64,000 bases of DNA from Acidobacteriota bacterium (lineage in GTDB: Bacteria; Acidobacteriota; Terriglobia; Terriglobales; Acidobacteriaceae): NCBI GenBank assembly GCA_003225175.1, contig QIBA01000057.1, positions 62,001 to 126,000 of the forward strand, given 5' to 3'. The position numbers were made by a program, and so were the translations under genes. The stretch's first letter is position 1. Each line of letters opens with the position of its first letter. Under the pieces are notes generated by a model. That model searched no databases and had not been told where the DNA came from. It saw only the letters and a program-made list of their open reading frames with translations. Positions 34,487 to 44,395 of the stretch are shown here, one piece after another.

Positions 34487-37075
34487 TCAGGACCTATTTC
34501 TTAGCCAATTCTGAAAGTTCCCGCTCTGTCGCCGCTGGAAATCAATGCAACCGTCGATTTGCTCCACACTTTGCTGGACAGCCCGCTGTGCGCCTGGCGC
34601 GGGATGATTCGCGAAAAATTGCTTCACGTCTTCGCTCATTTCCGCAGAGCAGCTATTTCCCAAAGCTGAAACCGCGCCTGCTCCACCGAACGAGGTCACT
34701 TTCTGTGCCATGCTGTCCCAATGATCTTTCAGATACTTCCATGCTGCCTCTCGAGCGGCTGGATTTGAAAGCAGAGCGCCAAAGAAGCGCGGATATTCCT
34801 GTTGTCGCACTTTTCCTTGATCTACGAGGGCAACCGTGCGCTGAGACAGGTTGGGATCTCTGAAAGCCGCCAAGGCATAGAGATAGTGGTTGTACTCGTC
34901 GCTGGTCTTCGCTTTTGCAAGCGCGCTTGATAGCTGATCATAGGAAGCTGAGTCACCATTTTCCGCTGCTACAGCAAAGGCGTTACCACTGATAGTCCCA
35001 TCCACCGAAGCGGGGTTCTGCATGTACTCGTCCACGATTTTGCGGGCGGCGGCGACCGCATCCGGATCTGCCGCTGAACCGAGCGTAGCGAGCAAGTTCG
35101 CCCGCAACACCTTCTGTTCATCCGTGTCGCTCGGGCGAGCACTCCATCCAAGCGTCTTCGCTAGTGGGGCAAACTGTGCGCGGACGACAGCTTTATACGA
35201 AATTTCCTGACTGCTTGGCACAAGCGAATCGCCGACATATTCCAGATGCCTCGTCAAGGATGCGACTACGTGCCGATTCTCATCACTACGCAATTGCTTT
35301 GCGAGGTCCAGGAAAGCTGCGACTGACGTCTTGCCCGCACGAGCAAGAGCCCATGTGTCCTCCACTAACGCAATGCGTTCCGGCACATTAAGTCGTTGCT
35401 CGGCAGCGTCAGCTACTTTCTTCAGATCCCGGGGCGCATACGCGACGCGGTAGTAGCCCTTGGCGTCGCGATTTCCGAATACCCAATCTGCGCAGCTCGA
35501 GGACGGAACAGCTTGTTGGGGTTGAGTCATCAGCGAGCACGTACCACCTGCGTCCTTGTTCGACTTCGTGCATACCGGCATCTGCCAGGTTTCGTTGCTT
35601 GCCGCCTCTAGTCGCTCAGGAGAAACGAAAAATCGCTGCTGCTTCAGCTCGAGTGTGTCGGAACCGTTGTTGCAGGAAGTCGACAGACTCAGCAACGGAA
35701 CTCCGGGTTGCAGGACAAACGTCGCCATGATTTTGTCGATCGGCTTTCCCGAAGCCTGAGCTTCAGCCTGCCAGAAATCTGCCGAAGTAGCGTTCCCGTT
35801 AACGTGCGCCGCGAGATACGCATTCACCCCTTCTCGGAATGTCTCAGGGCCGATATAGGACTCGAGCATGCGCAGTACCGCGGCGCCTTTTTCATAAGTG
35901 ATGCCGTCGAACATCTCTTTGATCTCGGAGGAGGTGCTGGGATTTCCATGAATCGCGCGGGCCGTGGTCAGGGAATCAACGCCGATAATCTGCTGAGCCT
36001 CTTCCGCCGCATCGTCCTCGAGATGCCACTCTGGATGCCAAGCCTCAATCGGTTTTCGCGACATCCACGTGGCAAAGCCTTCGTTGAGCCAGATGTCGTC
36101 CCACCACGCGGCCGTAACTAGATCGCCAAACCACTGATGAGCAATTTCGTGAGCGATCGTCACCGCTTGCCCGCGCCTGCGGAATACAGATGCGTTGTTC
36201 CCGCCCAACAGGAGCGCCGTATCGCGATAGAAGATCGACGCCGTATTCTCCATCCCACCCCACTCGTAATCGGGAATGGCGACCATATCAAGTTTCCCAA
36301 AGGGGTACTTCATGCCGTACCAGTGGTTATAGAACTCAATCGAATGTGCGGCTACATCGAGCCCGAAGGCTGCGTATTGCGTCTTGTCAGGCTCAGCGCA
36401 CACCCGAATGGAGACACCGTCGACCCTGCGAGAAAGGCACTGCCAATCACCAATCGCCAGCGCCACTAAATAAGTGGACATTTTTGGCGAAGTGGAGAAG
36501 GTGATCCTGTGGCGGTTGTCACCTGCCGGCTCGTCTTTCGCGATGCTGCCATTTGAAATGGCAGAGTCGCCCTTATCGGCCATTACGGTGAGATCGAAGG
36601 CGGCCTTGAAGGACGGTTCGTCGAAGCAGGGAAACATCATTCGTGCGTACGTGCCTTCGAACTGAGTGACGGCGTATTGTCGATGAGCACCTTTGCTGAG
36701 ATACAAGCCGCGCAATCCTTCCGTCAGCTTGCCCGAGAAGTTCAGATGAATCTGTGCCGGTCCGACCGGAGCCGGCGCTGGCAACGAGAGCCGCACGATC
36801 TCCTGCGCTTTGTCGTACGTCACTTTGGCCTTCTGCGCTGAGCTGTCTGTCTTGACCTCCGCCTCGGTAATGTCGAGATCGAGCGAGTTGAGAACGATCT
36901 CCTTCGTCGCCGTGCTTACACGCACATCGATTGTTTCTTCACCAGTGAAGGTTTTTTGCGCGATGAGAGGATCAAGGAAGAGCGAGTAATGACTCGGAAT
37001 AGCAGTCTGAGGAAGGCGCTGAGCGAACAAGGAGGGGGTAATTACAAAAAAGAACAGCCAGCAGATGCGCTTCAT
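34487..37075 (-). CDS. M1-family aminopeptidase, secreted
   Basis: The 862-residue protein has a signal peptide (MKRICWLFFFVITPSLFAQ), an N-terminal saddle domain and the exopeptidase motif GGMENTAS. The zinc site is HEIAHQWFGD with the downstream NEGFAT glutamate. The C-terminal helical ERAP-like domain is complete. The enzyme removes N-terminal amino acids from peptides, here after export to the periplasm. It is a stand-alone gene on the minus strand with a repeat element (37141-37315) upstream. Confidence 0.93.
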   Translation of the reverse strand: MKRICWLFFFVITPSLFAQRLPQTAIPSHYSLFLDPLIAQKTFTGEETIDVRVSTATKEIVLNSLDLDITEAEVKTDSSAQKAKVTYDKAQEIVRLSLPAPAPVGPAQIHLNFSGKLTEGLRGLYLSKGAHRQYAVTQFEGTYARMMFPCFDEPSFKAAFDLTVMADKGDSAISNGSIAKDEPAGDNRHRITFSTSPKMSTYLVALAIGDWQCLSRRVDGVSIRVCAEPDKTQYAAFGLDVAAHSIEFYNHWYGMKYPFGKLDMVAIPDYEWGGMENTASIFYRDTALLLGGNNASVFRRRGQAVTIAHEIAHQWFGDLVTAAWWDDIWLNEGFATWMSRKPIEAWHPEWHLEDDAAEEAQQIIGVDSLTTARAIHGNPSTSSEIKEMFDGITYEKGAAVLRMLESYIGPETFREGVNAYLAAHVNGNATSADFWQAEAQASGKPIDKIMATFVLQPGVPLLSLSTSCNNGSDTLELKQQRFFVSPERLEAASNETWQMPVCTKSNKDAGGTCSLMTQPQQAVPSSSCADWVFGNRDAKGYYRVAYAPRDLKKVADAAEQRLNVPERIALVEDTWALARAGKTSVAAFLDLAKQLRSDENRHVVASLTRHLEYVGDSLVPSSQEISYKAVVRAQFAPLAKTLGWSARPSDTDEQKVLRANLLATLGSAADPDAVAAARKIVDEYMQNPASVDGTISGNAFAVAAENGDSASYDQLSSALAKAKTSDEYNHYLYALAAFRDPNLSQRTVALVDQGKVRQQEYPRFFGALLSNPAAREAAWKYLKDHWDSMAQKVTSFGGAGAVSALGNSCSAEMSEDVKQFFANHPAPGAQRAVQQSVEQIDGCIDFQRRQSGNFQNWLRNRS

Positions 37076-37140
37076 TTTTGGGAAATGAACTCCATAGCCA
37101 GGGATTTTTCCAAACCAACAACTAGGGCTGGCGCCATGAT

Positions 37141-37315
37141 TCAGGGAAGGGCATCGGCTTTAGTCGTGCCGTTAAATGGCAATGAGCATTTCGGCTTAGC
37201 CGGTGAGGTTCGTCTAGCAGGCCGATATACCTCGCGCCGCAGTCCTTCAGAGGCTAAAGCCGGATAGCTTAGCGGCTCTGTTGCCGGGACGGCTAAAGCC
37301 GATGCCCTTCCCTGA
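37141..37315. repeat. REPIN-like inverted repeat (family B), copy 1
   Basis: This 175-bp intergenic element has outer arms that are inverted copies beginning TCAGGGAAGGGCATCGGCTT, about 30 bp each with two mismatches. Inner, weaker inverted arms (GGCTTAGCCGG and a matching AGGCTAAAGCCGG) make a nested structure. Related elements are at 54118-54249 and 59287-59453. Confidence 0.8.
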
Positions 37316-37345
37316 TGCTTGTAACCACTCACTAAACGCAGCGGC

Positions 37346-37606
37346 TCACCCAACGAAAAACTCATCAAGATAGCAATATCGCCACGCCTCCCCAGGCTCG
37401 AACGACCGAATCACCGGATGCTTCGTCGAATGATAATGCTTGGTGGCATGCTTGTTCTTAGATGAATCGCAGCAGCCCACATGTCCGCACGAGAGACACA
37501 GCCGCAGGTGTACCCATCCATCTCCCATTTTGAGACACTCTTCGCAGCCCTTGGACTTCGGTTTCGCATCGTGTGCATCTTGAAGATGTTTGCATGAGTC
37601 AGACAT
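37346..37606 (-). CDS. UBP-type zinc finger protein
   Basis: This 86-residue protein is essentially one UBP zinc finger (ZnF-UBP). It has CKHL near the start, CEECLKMGDGWVHLRLCLSC, GHVGCCDSS, HATKHYHSTKHPVI and a final SFEPGEAWRYCYLDE. The Cys/His ligands are all in place. In eukaryotes this domain binds the ubiquitin C-terminus. Bacterial single-domain copies have no known partner. GGAGG before the ATG supports the start. It is 14 bp downstream of the glutaryl-CoA dehydrogenase stop-side border, on the same strand, so it is co-transcribed. Confidence 0.88.
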   Translation of the reverse strand: MSDSCKHLQDAHDAKPKSKGCEECLKMGDGWVHLRLCLSCGHVGCCDSSKNKHATKHYHSTKHPVIRSFEPGEAWRYCYLDEFFVG

Positions 37607-37620
37607 CGGTCCTCCGCCTA

Positions 37621-38802
37621 TTAGAACGCGTCAATCCCGGTAACGTTCGCTCCAATGATAAGCGTGTGGATGTCGTGAGTACCTTCGTAAGTCTTCACTG
37701 ATTCGAGGTTCATCATATGGCGCATGATCGGATAGTCGTCAGCGATGCCGTTCGCTCCGAGAATGTCTCGGGCCATGCGTGCGCTCTCGAGCGCCATCCA
37801 GACGTTGTTTCGCTTGGCCATTGAGATGTGCTGATGCTGAACTTTGTCACAGTCCTTCAGGCGGCCGACTTGCAGAACGAGAAGCTGTGCCTTGGTAATC
37901 TCGGAGATCATCCACGCGAGCTTCTCCTGTACAAGCTGATGCGAGGCAATGGGCTGATCGCGGAACTGCTTTCGTAGAAGTGAATATTGCAGCGCAGTGT
38001 CGTAACACGACATAGCCGCGCCCACGGCTCCCCATGCAATCCCATAACGTGCTTGATTCAGACACATCAGCGGCGCCTTCAGGCCGTCAGACTGCGGCAG
38101 CAAATTGCACGTAGGGACGCGAACATCTTGCAGCGACAAACCAGAAGTGACGGATGCCCGCAGCGACCACTTGCCATGAACATCCCGCGCTGAGAAGCCC
38201 GGCCGATTCGTTTCGACGAGGAATCCGCGGACCTCGCCGCCATGCTCTTCGCTCTTCGCCCAGATGACGGCAACATCGGCAATCGAGCCGGAGGTGATCC
38301 ACATCTTCTCGCCGTTGAGAACGTACTCATTCCCCTGGCGCACTGCACGCGTGCGCATGCCGCCGGGGTTCGAGCCGAAGTCGGGTTCGGTAAGCCCGAA
38401 GCAGCCAAGCTTTTCTCCAGTCGCGAGCTTCGGCAGCCATTGCTGCTTCTGCTCCTCGCTGCCGAACGCATAGATGGGATACATCACCAGCGCAGACTGC
38501 ACGCTCACAAAAGACCGCACTCCGCTGTCGCCACACTCCAGCTCCTGCATTACGAGCCCGTACTCCACGTTCGACATTCCGGCGCATCCATATCCCTTGA
38601 GGCTGGCGCCGAAGAGTCCCATCTCGCCCATTGGCTTTACTAATTCGCGCGGAAAGCGTCCTTCGCGATTGCATGCCTCGATGATCGGGATCAGGTTGTC
38701 TTCGATGAATTTGCGCGTGTTATCGCGCACCAGGCGCTCGTCGTCGGAAAGGAGCGAATCGAACTCGATGAAGTCAACGCCTTTGAACTTGAAGGGGGGC
38801 AT
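37621..38802 (-). CDS. Glutaryl-CoA dehydrogenase-like acyl-CoA dehydrogenase
   Basis: The 393-residue FAD enzyme has the acyl-CoA dehydrogenase blocks GCFGLTEPDFGSNPGGMRT, YVLNGEKMWITSGSIADV and RYGIAWGAVGAAMSCYD. The C-terminal SVKTYEGTHDIHTLIIG carries the catalytic Glu in the glutaryl-CoA/isovaleryl group position, and the final VTGIDAF tail matches glutaryl-CoA dehydrogenase. The reaction is oxidative decarboxylation of glutaryl-CoA to crotonyl-CoA in lysine/tryptophan breakdown. Other short-branched acyl-CoA dehydrogenases cannot be excluded without alignment of the substrate-binding Arg. Confidence 0.85.
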   Translation of the reverse strand: MPPFKFKGVDFIEFDSLLSDDERLVRDNTRKFIEDNLIPIIEACNREGRFPRELVKPMGEMGLFGASLKGYGCAGMSNVEYGLVMQELECGDSGVRSFVSVQSALVMYPIYAFGSEEQKQQWLPKLATGEKLGCFGLTEPDFGSNPGGMRTRAVRQGNEYVLNGEKMWITSGSIADVAVIWAKSEEHGGEVRGFLVETNRPGFSARDVHGKWSLRASVTSGLSLQDVRVPTCNLLPQSDGLKAPLMCLNQARYGIAWGAVGAAMSCYDTALQYSLLRKQFRDQPIASHQLVQEKLAWMISEITKAQLLVLQVGRLKDCDKVQHQHISMAKRNNVWMALESARMARDILGANGIADDYPIMRHMMNLESVKTYEGTHDIHTLIIGANVTGIDAF

Positions 38803-39229
38803 TCAGGATTCTCTTTACGCCGCAAGTCGACTCGGTGATGCTGATCAAATCGGAGTCTTGGGAAAACAGATTAGGGTAACAGAGTCTAAAGCCGGTTACG
38901 CGGTTCCGGACCGCCCTCGGCCGGTATGCTGCTGAAGAACCCGCGCGTTAGAGGAACACCGTCACGGTAAAAAGCGTAGAGGTTACCGGTCGCACGAAAA
39001 TGCAAGCATAGCGTCAGCAGCGTACCGGCCGAGGGCGGCACGGAACCACGTAACCAACGAGCCCCAGCATTAACTAACAAGCCTCAGGATGAGCAGATTC
39101 GACTGCGGATAGGCGCGACTCAGAACGACGCCGCTCGTCGCGTTGACCCTCCCCTATCAGCGTGTTAATTTCAAGGGTTACCCAGCAAGTTCTGGGCGTC
39201 ACCTTCCGCACTGCAAATAAGGAACACCG
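38803..39229. other. Divergent intergenic region with family A repeat
   Basis: This is gene-free space between glutaryl-CoA dehydrogenase and gcvT, largely occupied by the inverted repeat at 38896-39053. The ~170 bp before gcvT were inspected for a glycine riboswitch and none was recognised. AAGGA lies just before the gcvT start. Confidence 0.5.
38896..39053. repeat. REPIN-like inverted repeat (family A), copy 1
   Basis: The 158-bp element has 42-bp terminal arms in inverted orientation, sharing the core GCCCTCGGCCGGTA (right arm reads TACCGGCCGAGGGC), with few mismatches. The 74-bp centre is unrelated to that of copy 2 (61262-61437). Such paired inverted units resemble REPINs, which are moved by a RAYT transposase encoded elsewhere. 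None is seen in the window. Confidence 0.82.
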
Positions 39230-40291
39230 TTGAGTCCTACCGCCGAAGTGAATACCGGACTGCGCAAGACTGCCTTGAATGCTGTCCATCGCAAGATGGG
39301 CGCCAAGATGGTCGATTTTGGCGGCTGGGACATGCCGGTCGAGTACTCCGGACTTATCGCCGAGCACATGGCGGTCCGCACTGGAGTGGGAGTCTTCGAC
39401 GTCAGCCATATGGGCGACATGCTTATCCGCGGACCGCTGCTATATCCCGAGGGAACATTTGTTGACGATGTAATCGTTCACAAACTCGGCGACAACGACT
39501 ACTTGCTGGTCATCAACGCGGGCACGAGAGAAAAAGACGTGAACTGGGTGCGCCAGAACGTCCGCGAATTCCGCTGCCACGCCGATAACCTGAGCGACTA
39601 CTACACGCAGCTCGCGATTCAGGGTCCCAAAGCTGTTGATGTCCTGCGTAAGCTCACGAATGTAGACCTCACGCCCGTCAAGAATTACTGGTTCACCTAC
39701 GGCACGGTCTGCGGACTGCCCAACACGATGATTGCCCGCACGGGCTACACCGGGGAAGACGGATTCGAGATCTACATTCCTTCCGACGAGCCGACGAGCG
39801 AGCGCGTCTGGTACGAGGTGCTGGGAGCGGGCAGAGAGTTCGGAATCCTGCCCTCTGGTCTTGGCGCGCGCAACACTCTCCGCCTCGAAGCAAAGATGGC
39901 GCTTTATGGTCACGAAATCTCCGACACGATTAACGTCTGGGAAGCTGACCTGGGACGCTACTGCAAAACGGAGAAAGGCAATTTCATCGGACGCGATGCG
40001 CTGGAGAAAGCCAAGAATGAAGGGCTGAAGAGGATTCTCGCCGGCCTGGAAATGATCGAACGTGGAATCGGTCGCGACGGCTACAAGATTTATAGCGAGT
40101 CAGGCGAACAGATCGGAGAAATCACCAGCGGATCGCCCGCACCGTTCCTCAAGAAGAACATCGCGCTGGCTTACGTTCCTCTGCAGTATTCCCAAGTTGG
40201 AACCGTAGTCCTGGTCGAAGTCCGCAGCCAGAAAGTAAAGGCACAGGTGGTTCCGACTCCCTTCTATAAACGTGCCAAGAAAGAGAAATAA
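39230..40291 (+). CDS. gcvT: Glycine cleavage system T protein (aminomethyltransferase)
   Basis: The 353-residue tetrahydrofolate-dependent enzyme releases ammonia from the aminomethyl-lipoyl H protein and forms methylene-THF. Landmarks are DFGGWDMPVEYSG, FDVSHMGDM, the folate-pocket RTGYTGEDGFEIY and GLGARNTLRLEAKMALYG, plus the C-terminal EITSGSPAPFLKKNIALAYV. It starts with TTG, supported by AAGGA upstream and by lack of a better start. It leads the four-gene gcv operon. Confidence 0.95.
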   Translation: MSPTAEVNTGLRKTALNAVHRKMGAKMVDFGGWDMPVEYSGLIAEHMAVRTGVGVFDVSHMGDMLIRGPLLYPEGTFVDDVIVHKLGDNDYLLVINAGTREKDVNWVRQNVREFRCHADNLSDYYTQLAIQGPKAVDVLRKLTNVDLTPVKNYWFTYGTVCGLPNTMIARTGYTGEDGFEIYIPSDEPTSERVWYEVLGAGREFGILPSGLGARNTLRLEAKMALYGHEISDTINVWEADLGRYCKTEKGNFIGRDALEKAKNEGLKRILAGLEMIERGIGRDGYKIYSESGEQIGEITSGSPAPFLKKNIALAYVPLQYSQVGTVVLVEVRSQKVKAQVVPTPFYKRAKKEK

Positions 40292-40305
40292 CAAAGGAAG
40301 ACAGC

Positions 40306-40695
40306 ATGGCTTTTCCCGCAGATTACCGCTACACCCGCGAACACGAATGGATCAAGGTGGACGGCAATCAAGCCACGATCGGTATTACCGATTATGCTCA
40401 AAACTCTCTCGGCGACATCGTCTTTGTGGAGCTACCTAAAGTAGGGGATGAACTCACTGTCGGCAAGACATTCGGCAGCGTGGAGTCGGTGAAGGCAGTC
40501 TCTGACCTGTATGCACCCGCCTCGGGCAAAGTTGTTGCTGTAAACGAGTCACTCACGACGACTCCGGAGAAGATTAACTCCGACGCGCACGGCACATGGA
40601 TGCTGCGCATTCAGCTCAGCAATACCGGCGAGGTGAATAAGCTGCTTTCATCGGACGATTACGACAAATACGTGAAAGAAGAGGGTGGGCACTAG
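40306..40695 (+). CDS. gcvH: Glycine cleavage system H protein
   Basis: This 129-residue lipoyl carrier has the lipoylation loop FGSVESVKAVSDLYAP, with lipoyl lysine Lys63, and the preceding HEWI and GITDYAQNSLGDIVFV segments in standard order. It shuttles the aminomethyl intermediate between P and T proteins. It lies 14 bp after gcvT and its stop directly abuts the gcvPA TTG start. Confidence 0.96.
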   Translation: MAFPADYRYTREHEWIKVDGNQATIGITDYAQNSLGDIVFVELPKVGDELTVGKTFGSVESVKAVSDLYAPASGKVVAVNESLTTTPEKINSDAHGTWMLRIQLSNTGEVNKLLSSDDYDKYVKEEGGH

Positions 40696-42024
40696 TTGCG
40701 TTATCTTCCCAAGTCTCCTGCAGACCGCGAGGTGATGTTACGCGAGATCGGCGTCCATTCTGTTGACGATTTCTTCAAAGCTATCCCCGCCGAGTACCGG
40801 CTGAATCGCGATCTCAAGGTTCCGCGGCAGATGGCGGAGTCGGAGATCATCGACTACTTCCGTGAGCGCAGCCAGGAGAATGCCGCCGGCTACGCAGTCT
40901 TCCTCGGTGCAGGCGCTTATCACCATTACCGACCGGTGATCATCGATGCTTTAGTCCAGCGCGGCGAATTCCTTACTTCGTACACGCCCTACCAAGCGGA
41001 GATTTCCCAAGGCACGCTGCAGGCGATCTTCGAGTTCCAGACCATGATTTGCGAGCTCACGGGAATGGAGATCGCCAACGCCTCGATGTACGACGGCAGC
41101 ACCGGAGCTGCAGAGGCGATTTTGATGGCAATGCGTGTCACAGGACGCCACGAATCGGTAATCGCGCGCACCGTACATCCGGAATATCGCGAGGTGATCC
41201 ACACCTATCTTCACCACCGCGATATGCCGATGACCTTTGTTGGCTATCGGGAAGAGAGCGGCGAACTCAAGTTCGATGAACTCGAGACGGCTGTTACCGA
41301 CCGGAGCGCATGCGTCCTGATTCAGAGCCCGAACTTCTTTGGCTCAATCGAAGATGTCGCGGCGATTGCCGAGATTGCCCATCGCAAGGGCGCGCTGCTC
41401 GTGGTCTCGATCGCCGAAGCGCTATCACTCGGGATCGTGAAGCCTCCGGCCGAAGCGGACATCGTCTCCATGGAGGCGCAGTCTTTCGGGGTGCCGCTCG
41501 GATTTGGCGGTCCCTACGATGGCGTGCTCGCAGCGAAGGAAAAGTACGTTCGTCAAATGCCTGGTCGTCTTGTCGGTGAAACCAGAGACAAAAATGGAAA
41601 CCGAGGCTATGTGCTCACGCTCTCCACGCGCGAACAGCATATTCGGCGGGAGAAGGCGACTTCGAACATCTGCACGAACCAGGCGCTGGTTGCGCTGATG
41701 TCCACGATCTACATGAATGTCTATGGACGCGAGGGCCTCAAGGACCTCGCCAAGCAGAACTTGGCGAAGGCGCACTACGCTGCCAGCGAGTTCGGCAAGA
41801 AAGCCGAAGTGCTGTTCCCGCGCGGAAAGCGGTTCAATGAATTCGTGGTCCAGAGTAAAGAAGATCCGCACGCGATCAACGACCGTTTGCTGGAGAAGAA
41901 GATCGTTGGTGGATTGTCGCTGAAGAAGTTCTATCCCGAATTGGGCAATGCGTCGCTCTGGTGCTGTACTGAAATGAATACACGTGAGCAGATCGATGCC
42001 GCAGTCCAGGCGGTGCAGGCATGA
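40696..42024 (+). CDS. gcvPA: Glycine dehydrogenase (decarboxylating) subunit 1
   Basis: The 442-residue N-terminal half of the split P-protein contains [15 protein letters not shown], the [13 protein letters not shown] segment, [15 protein letters not shown] and the [15 protein letters not shown] block. The two-subunit form is typical of many non-proteobacterial lineages. TTG is the start, immediately after the gcvH stop with GAGGGTGG upstream inside gcvH. The stop overlaps gcvPB by 4 bp. Confidence 0.95.
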   Translation: MRYLPKSPADREVMLREIGVHSVDDFFKAIPAEYRLNRDLKVPRQMAESEIIDYFRERSQENAAGYAVFLGAGAYHHYRPVIIDALVQRGEFLTSYTPYQAEISQGTLQAIFEFQTMICELTGMEIANASMYDGSTGAAEAILMAMRVTGRHESVIARTVHPEYREVIHTYLHHRDMPMTFVGYREESGELKFDELETAVTDRSACVLIQSPNFFGSIEDVAAIAEIAHRKGALLVVSIAEALSLGIVKPPAEADIVSMEAQSFGVPLGFGGPYDGVLAAKEKYVRQMPGRLVGETRDKNGNRGYVLTLSTREQHIRREKATSNICTNQALVALMSTIYMNVYGREGLKDLAKQNLAKAHYAASEFGKKAEVLFPRGKRFNEFVVQSKEDPHAINDRLLEKKIVGGLSLKKFYPELGNASLWCCTEMNTREQIDAAVQAVQA

Positions 42025-43550
42025 TCCGAAAGGTCTCACAGCATGTCAACCAGAACGAAGGGCTGATCTTCGAGAAGTCCTCCCCGGGCAAGAAAGCCTA
42101 TAAGCTGCCGCCGCTCGATGTGCCGGAAGTTGATGCCGAGAAGCTACTCGGGGAACAGGCACGCGAAGACGTCGGGCTAATGCCCGAGGTGAGCGAAATC
42201 GAGATTATCCGCCACTTTACCCGGCTCTCGACCTGGAACTACGCCATCGATCTCGGGATGTATCCGCTGGGCTCATGCACGATGAAGTACAACGCTCGCG
42301 TGAACGAGTTCGTCGCGCGACTTGAAGGGATCGGCAACGCACATCCCTATCAGCCCGAGAAGATTTCGCAAGGCGCATTGCGGATCATCAAGACGCTGCA
42401 GGAGTGCCTGTGCGATATCACCGGCATGGACTCGATCACACTCCAGCCTGCTGCCGGGGCGCATGGTGAGTTCACCGGCATCCTCCTGATCCGCGCTTAT
42501 CACGAATCACGAGGAAACCCGCGCAAAAAGATCATCATTCCCGACTCGGCACATGGCACGAATCCGGCCACGGCAGCGATCTGCGGATATCACATCATTA
42601 ACTTGAAGTCGAACTCGGAAGGCATGGTCGATGCCAGTCTGCTCGCATCAGTCGTCGACGACAGTGTCGCCGGAATGATGCTCACGAACCCCAGCACGAT
42701 CGGCGTTTTTGAGCAGGAGATTCACCGCATCGCCGATGTCCTGCACGAGAAGGGTGCTCTTCTTTATATGGACGGCGCCAATATGAACGCGCTCGTAGGG
42801 AAGACACGCCCAGGTGATTTCGGTGTGGATGTGATGCACCTGAATCTACACAAGACATTCTCGACGCCACATGGCGGGGGAGGTCCCGGCTGCGGTCCAG
42901 TCGCCTGCAAGAAAATCCTCGAACGATTCCTGCCGACTCCCGTGCTGACCGCCCGCACGGATGGCAAGCTCGGCTTCGAGTACAACCGCCCGCAGTCGAT
43001 CGGACGCGTGCGCGCCTTTTACGGCAACTTCGGAATGTTTGTGCGCGCGCTGGCCTACATCCTCGCGAATGGTCCCGACGGTCTGCGTCAAACCACAGAA
43101 GATGCCGTGCTCAATGCCAATTACATTCGCAAGAAGCTCGAAGGCATCTACGAGCTGCCGTACAAGACAGGATCCATGCACGAGGTTGTCTTTAGCGATC
43201 GCCTGCAGACACAGAATGGCGTCAGGACTGGAGACATCGCCAAGCGCCTCATTGACTATGGCTTCCACCCGTACACAACCTCATTTCCGCTAATTGTTCC
43301 TGGCGCCCTCATGATCGAGCCAACCGAAAGCGAGTCGAAGGAAGAACTCGACTTGTTTATTGAGGCGATGAAGTCGATAGCCCAAGAAGTGCAGGACGAT
43401 CCACAACTCGTGGTCAGCGCCCCACATAACACCCGCGTAGCGCGCATGGATGAAACCACAGCAGCGCGCAAACCGATCCTGCGCTGGAAACCAGAGCAGA
43501 AGGCGGAAGCCGCGCCGACGCCGAAGGCGGAATTAGTGGAAACGCGATAG
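42021..43550 (+). CDS. gcvPB: Glycine dehydrogenase (decarboxylating) subunit 2
   Basis: The 509-residue PLP-binding half of P-protein has [22 protein letters not shown], the HGTNPATA segment and the PLP lysine Lys278 in [17 protein letters not shown]. It decarboxylates glycine and passes the methylamine to GcvH. The C-terminal ~30 residues (Ala/Glu/Lys/Pro-rich) extend past the usual end. It starts within the gcvPA stop (ATGA) and ends the operon. Confidence 0.96.
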   Translation: MIRKVSQHVNQNEGLIFEKSSPGKKAYKLPPLDVPEVDAEKLLGEQAREDVGLMPEVSEIEIIRHFTRLSTWNYAIDLGMYPLGSCTMKYNARVNEFVARLEGIGNAHPYQPEKISQGALRIIKTLQECLCDITGMDSITLQPAAGAHGEFTGILLIRAYHESRGNPRKKIIIPDSAHGTNPATAAICGYHIINLKSNSEGMVDASLLASVVDDSVAGMMLTNPSTIGVFEQEIHRIADVLHEKGALLYMDGANMNALVGKTRPGDFGVDVMHLNLHKTFSTPHGGGGPGCGPVACKKILERFLPTPVLTARTDGKLGFEYNRPQSIGRVRAFYGNFGMFVRALAYILANGPDGLRQTTEDAVLNANYIRKKLEGIYELPYKTGSMHEVVFSDRLQTQNGVRTGDIAKRLIDYGFHPYTTSFPLIVPGALMIEPTESESKEELDLFIEAMKSIAQEVQDDPQLVVSAPHNTRVARMDETTAARKPILRWKPEQKAEAAPTPKAELVETR

Positions 43551-43607
43551 GTTGTTTCGGGAGGTACCCGGCGTAGGTTTTCTCCGCGTTCGGGGTGAAA
43601 TGGATCT

Positions 43608-43880
43608 ATGTCCGTCTTCGACGATCACAAAGAAGAAATCGAGAAGCATGAGTTCATGATGGGCTCCGTTCGCGGCCGCCTTGCCGTGACCATGGACCTT
43701 CTCACCGATGCCCTCATCCTGATTGGCCAGCACGGTGTGTACTGCACCAGCAATCGGAATCCCAGTAAGCCGGCGATGGACCTTCAAGGTGTACTTTCGT
43801 CGCTGAACGGAGCCAAGGAACTGGTTTTTTCTGTAATGGAGGAGCTGCGCAAGCAACGAGAGAACCAGAAGACTGGCTGA
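43608..43880 (+). CDS. Small conserved-looking cytoplasmic protein, unknown
   Basis: The 90-residue soluble, mostly helical protein (EKHEFMMGSVRGRLAVTMDL, LQGVLSSLNGAKELVFSVME) has codon usage like neighbouring genes. There is no signal or membrane segment and no motif I can name. It lies 57 bp after gcvPB on the same strand and could be co-transcribed. Confidence 0.55.
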   Translation: MSVFDDHKEEIEKHEFMMGSVRGRLAVTMDLLTDALILIGQHGVYCTSNRNPSKPAMDLQGVLSSLNGAKELVFSVMEELRKQRENQKTG

Positions 43881-43992
43881 TGGCTCCTGAATATCTATTC
43901 TGCGCGACCTTGTGAGAGATTCCTTAAGCGAACTCAAACTTCAAACGTTTGTGCCACGACTCGTCAGAACGTCTTCTGTCTAATCTCATTCC

Positions 43993-44322
43993 ATGACGAC
44001 AATTCTTCTCTTGACCATATCGAACATTTTCATGACCTTTGCCTGGTATGGTCATCTAAAATATCGGCAGGCTCCATTATGGGAAGTTACGCTCGTAAGC
44101 TGGGGCATCGCATTCTTCGAGTACTGCTTTCAAGTGCCGGCGAATCGAATTGGTTCGTACGAATTCACCACTGCTCAGCTGAAGATCATTCAGGAAGTCA
44201 TCACCCTCATCGTCTTTTCTGTTTTCTCCCTCCTCTACCTCAAAGAGCAACTGAAGTGGAACTATGCTGTGGGGTTTGTTTGCATGGTGTTTGCCGTTTT
44301 CTTCGTTTTCAAGCGTTGGTAG
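43993..44322 (+). CDS. DUF486/DMT-family small membrane protein
   Basis: The 109-residue protein has four membrane spans, starting ILLLTISNIFMTFAWYGHL, with EYCFQVPANRIG in the loop and ending FVCMVFAVFFVFKRW. These are the hallmarks of the DUF486 group, small multidrug-resistance-like members of the DMT superfamily, probably working as oligomers. A palindromic repeat overlaps its stop codon. Confidence 0.85.
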   Translation: MTTILLLTISNIFMTFAWYGHLKYRQAPLWEVTLVSWGIAFFEYCFQVPANRIGSYEFTTAQLKIIQEVITLIVFSVFSLLYLKEQLKWNYAVGFVCMVFAVFFVFKRW

Positions 44323-44347
44323 AGACGCAGCACGCTGCGTTTCTACA
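44318..44347. repeat. Short palindromic repeat (family C), copy 2
   Basis: This is a second copy of the palindrome found at 34386-34415, with core GTAGAGACGCAGCACGCTGC. It overlaps the stop codon of the DUF486 gene. The centre carries a mismatch. Confidence 0.72.
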
Positions 44348-44395
44348 GGTTCCTGAGCTTCGCTGGTGTAAGCTAGAGATGTCCCATCGCGAAGC

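Noticed and set aside
39060-39229. Glycine riboswitch upstream of gcvT
   Set aside because: Neither of the two conserved glycine-aptamer cores could be recognised in this stretch.
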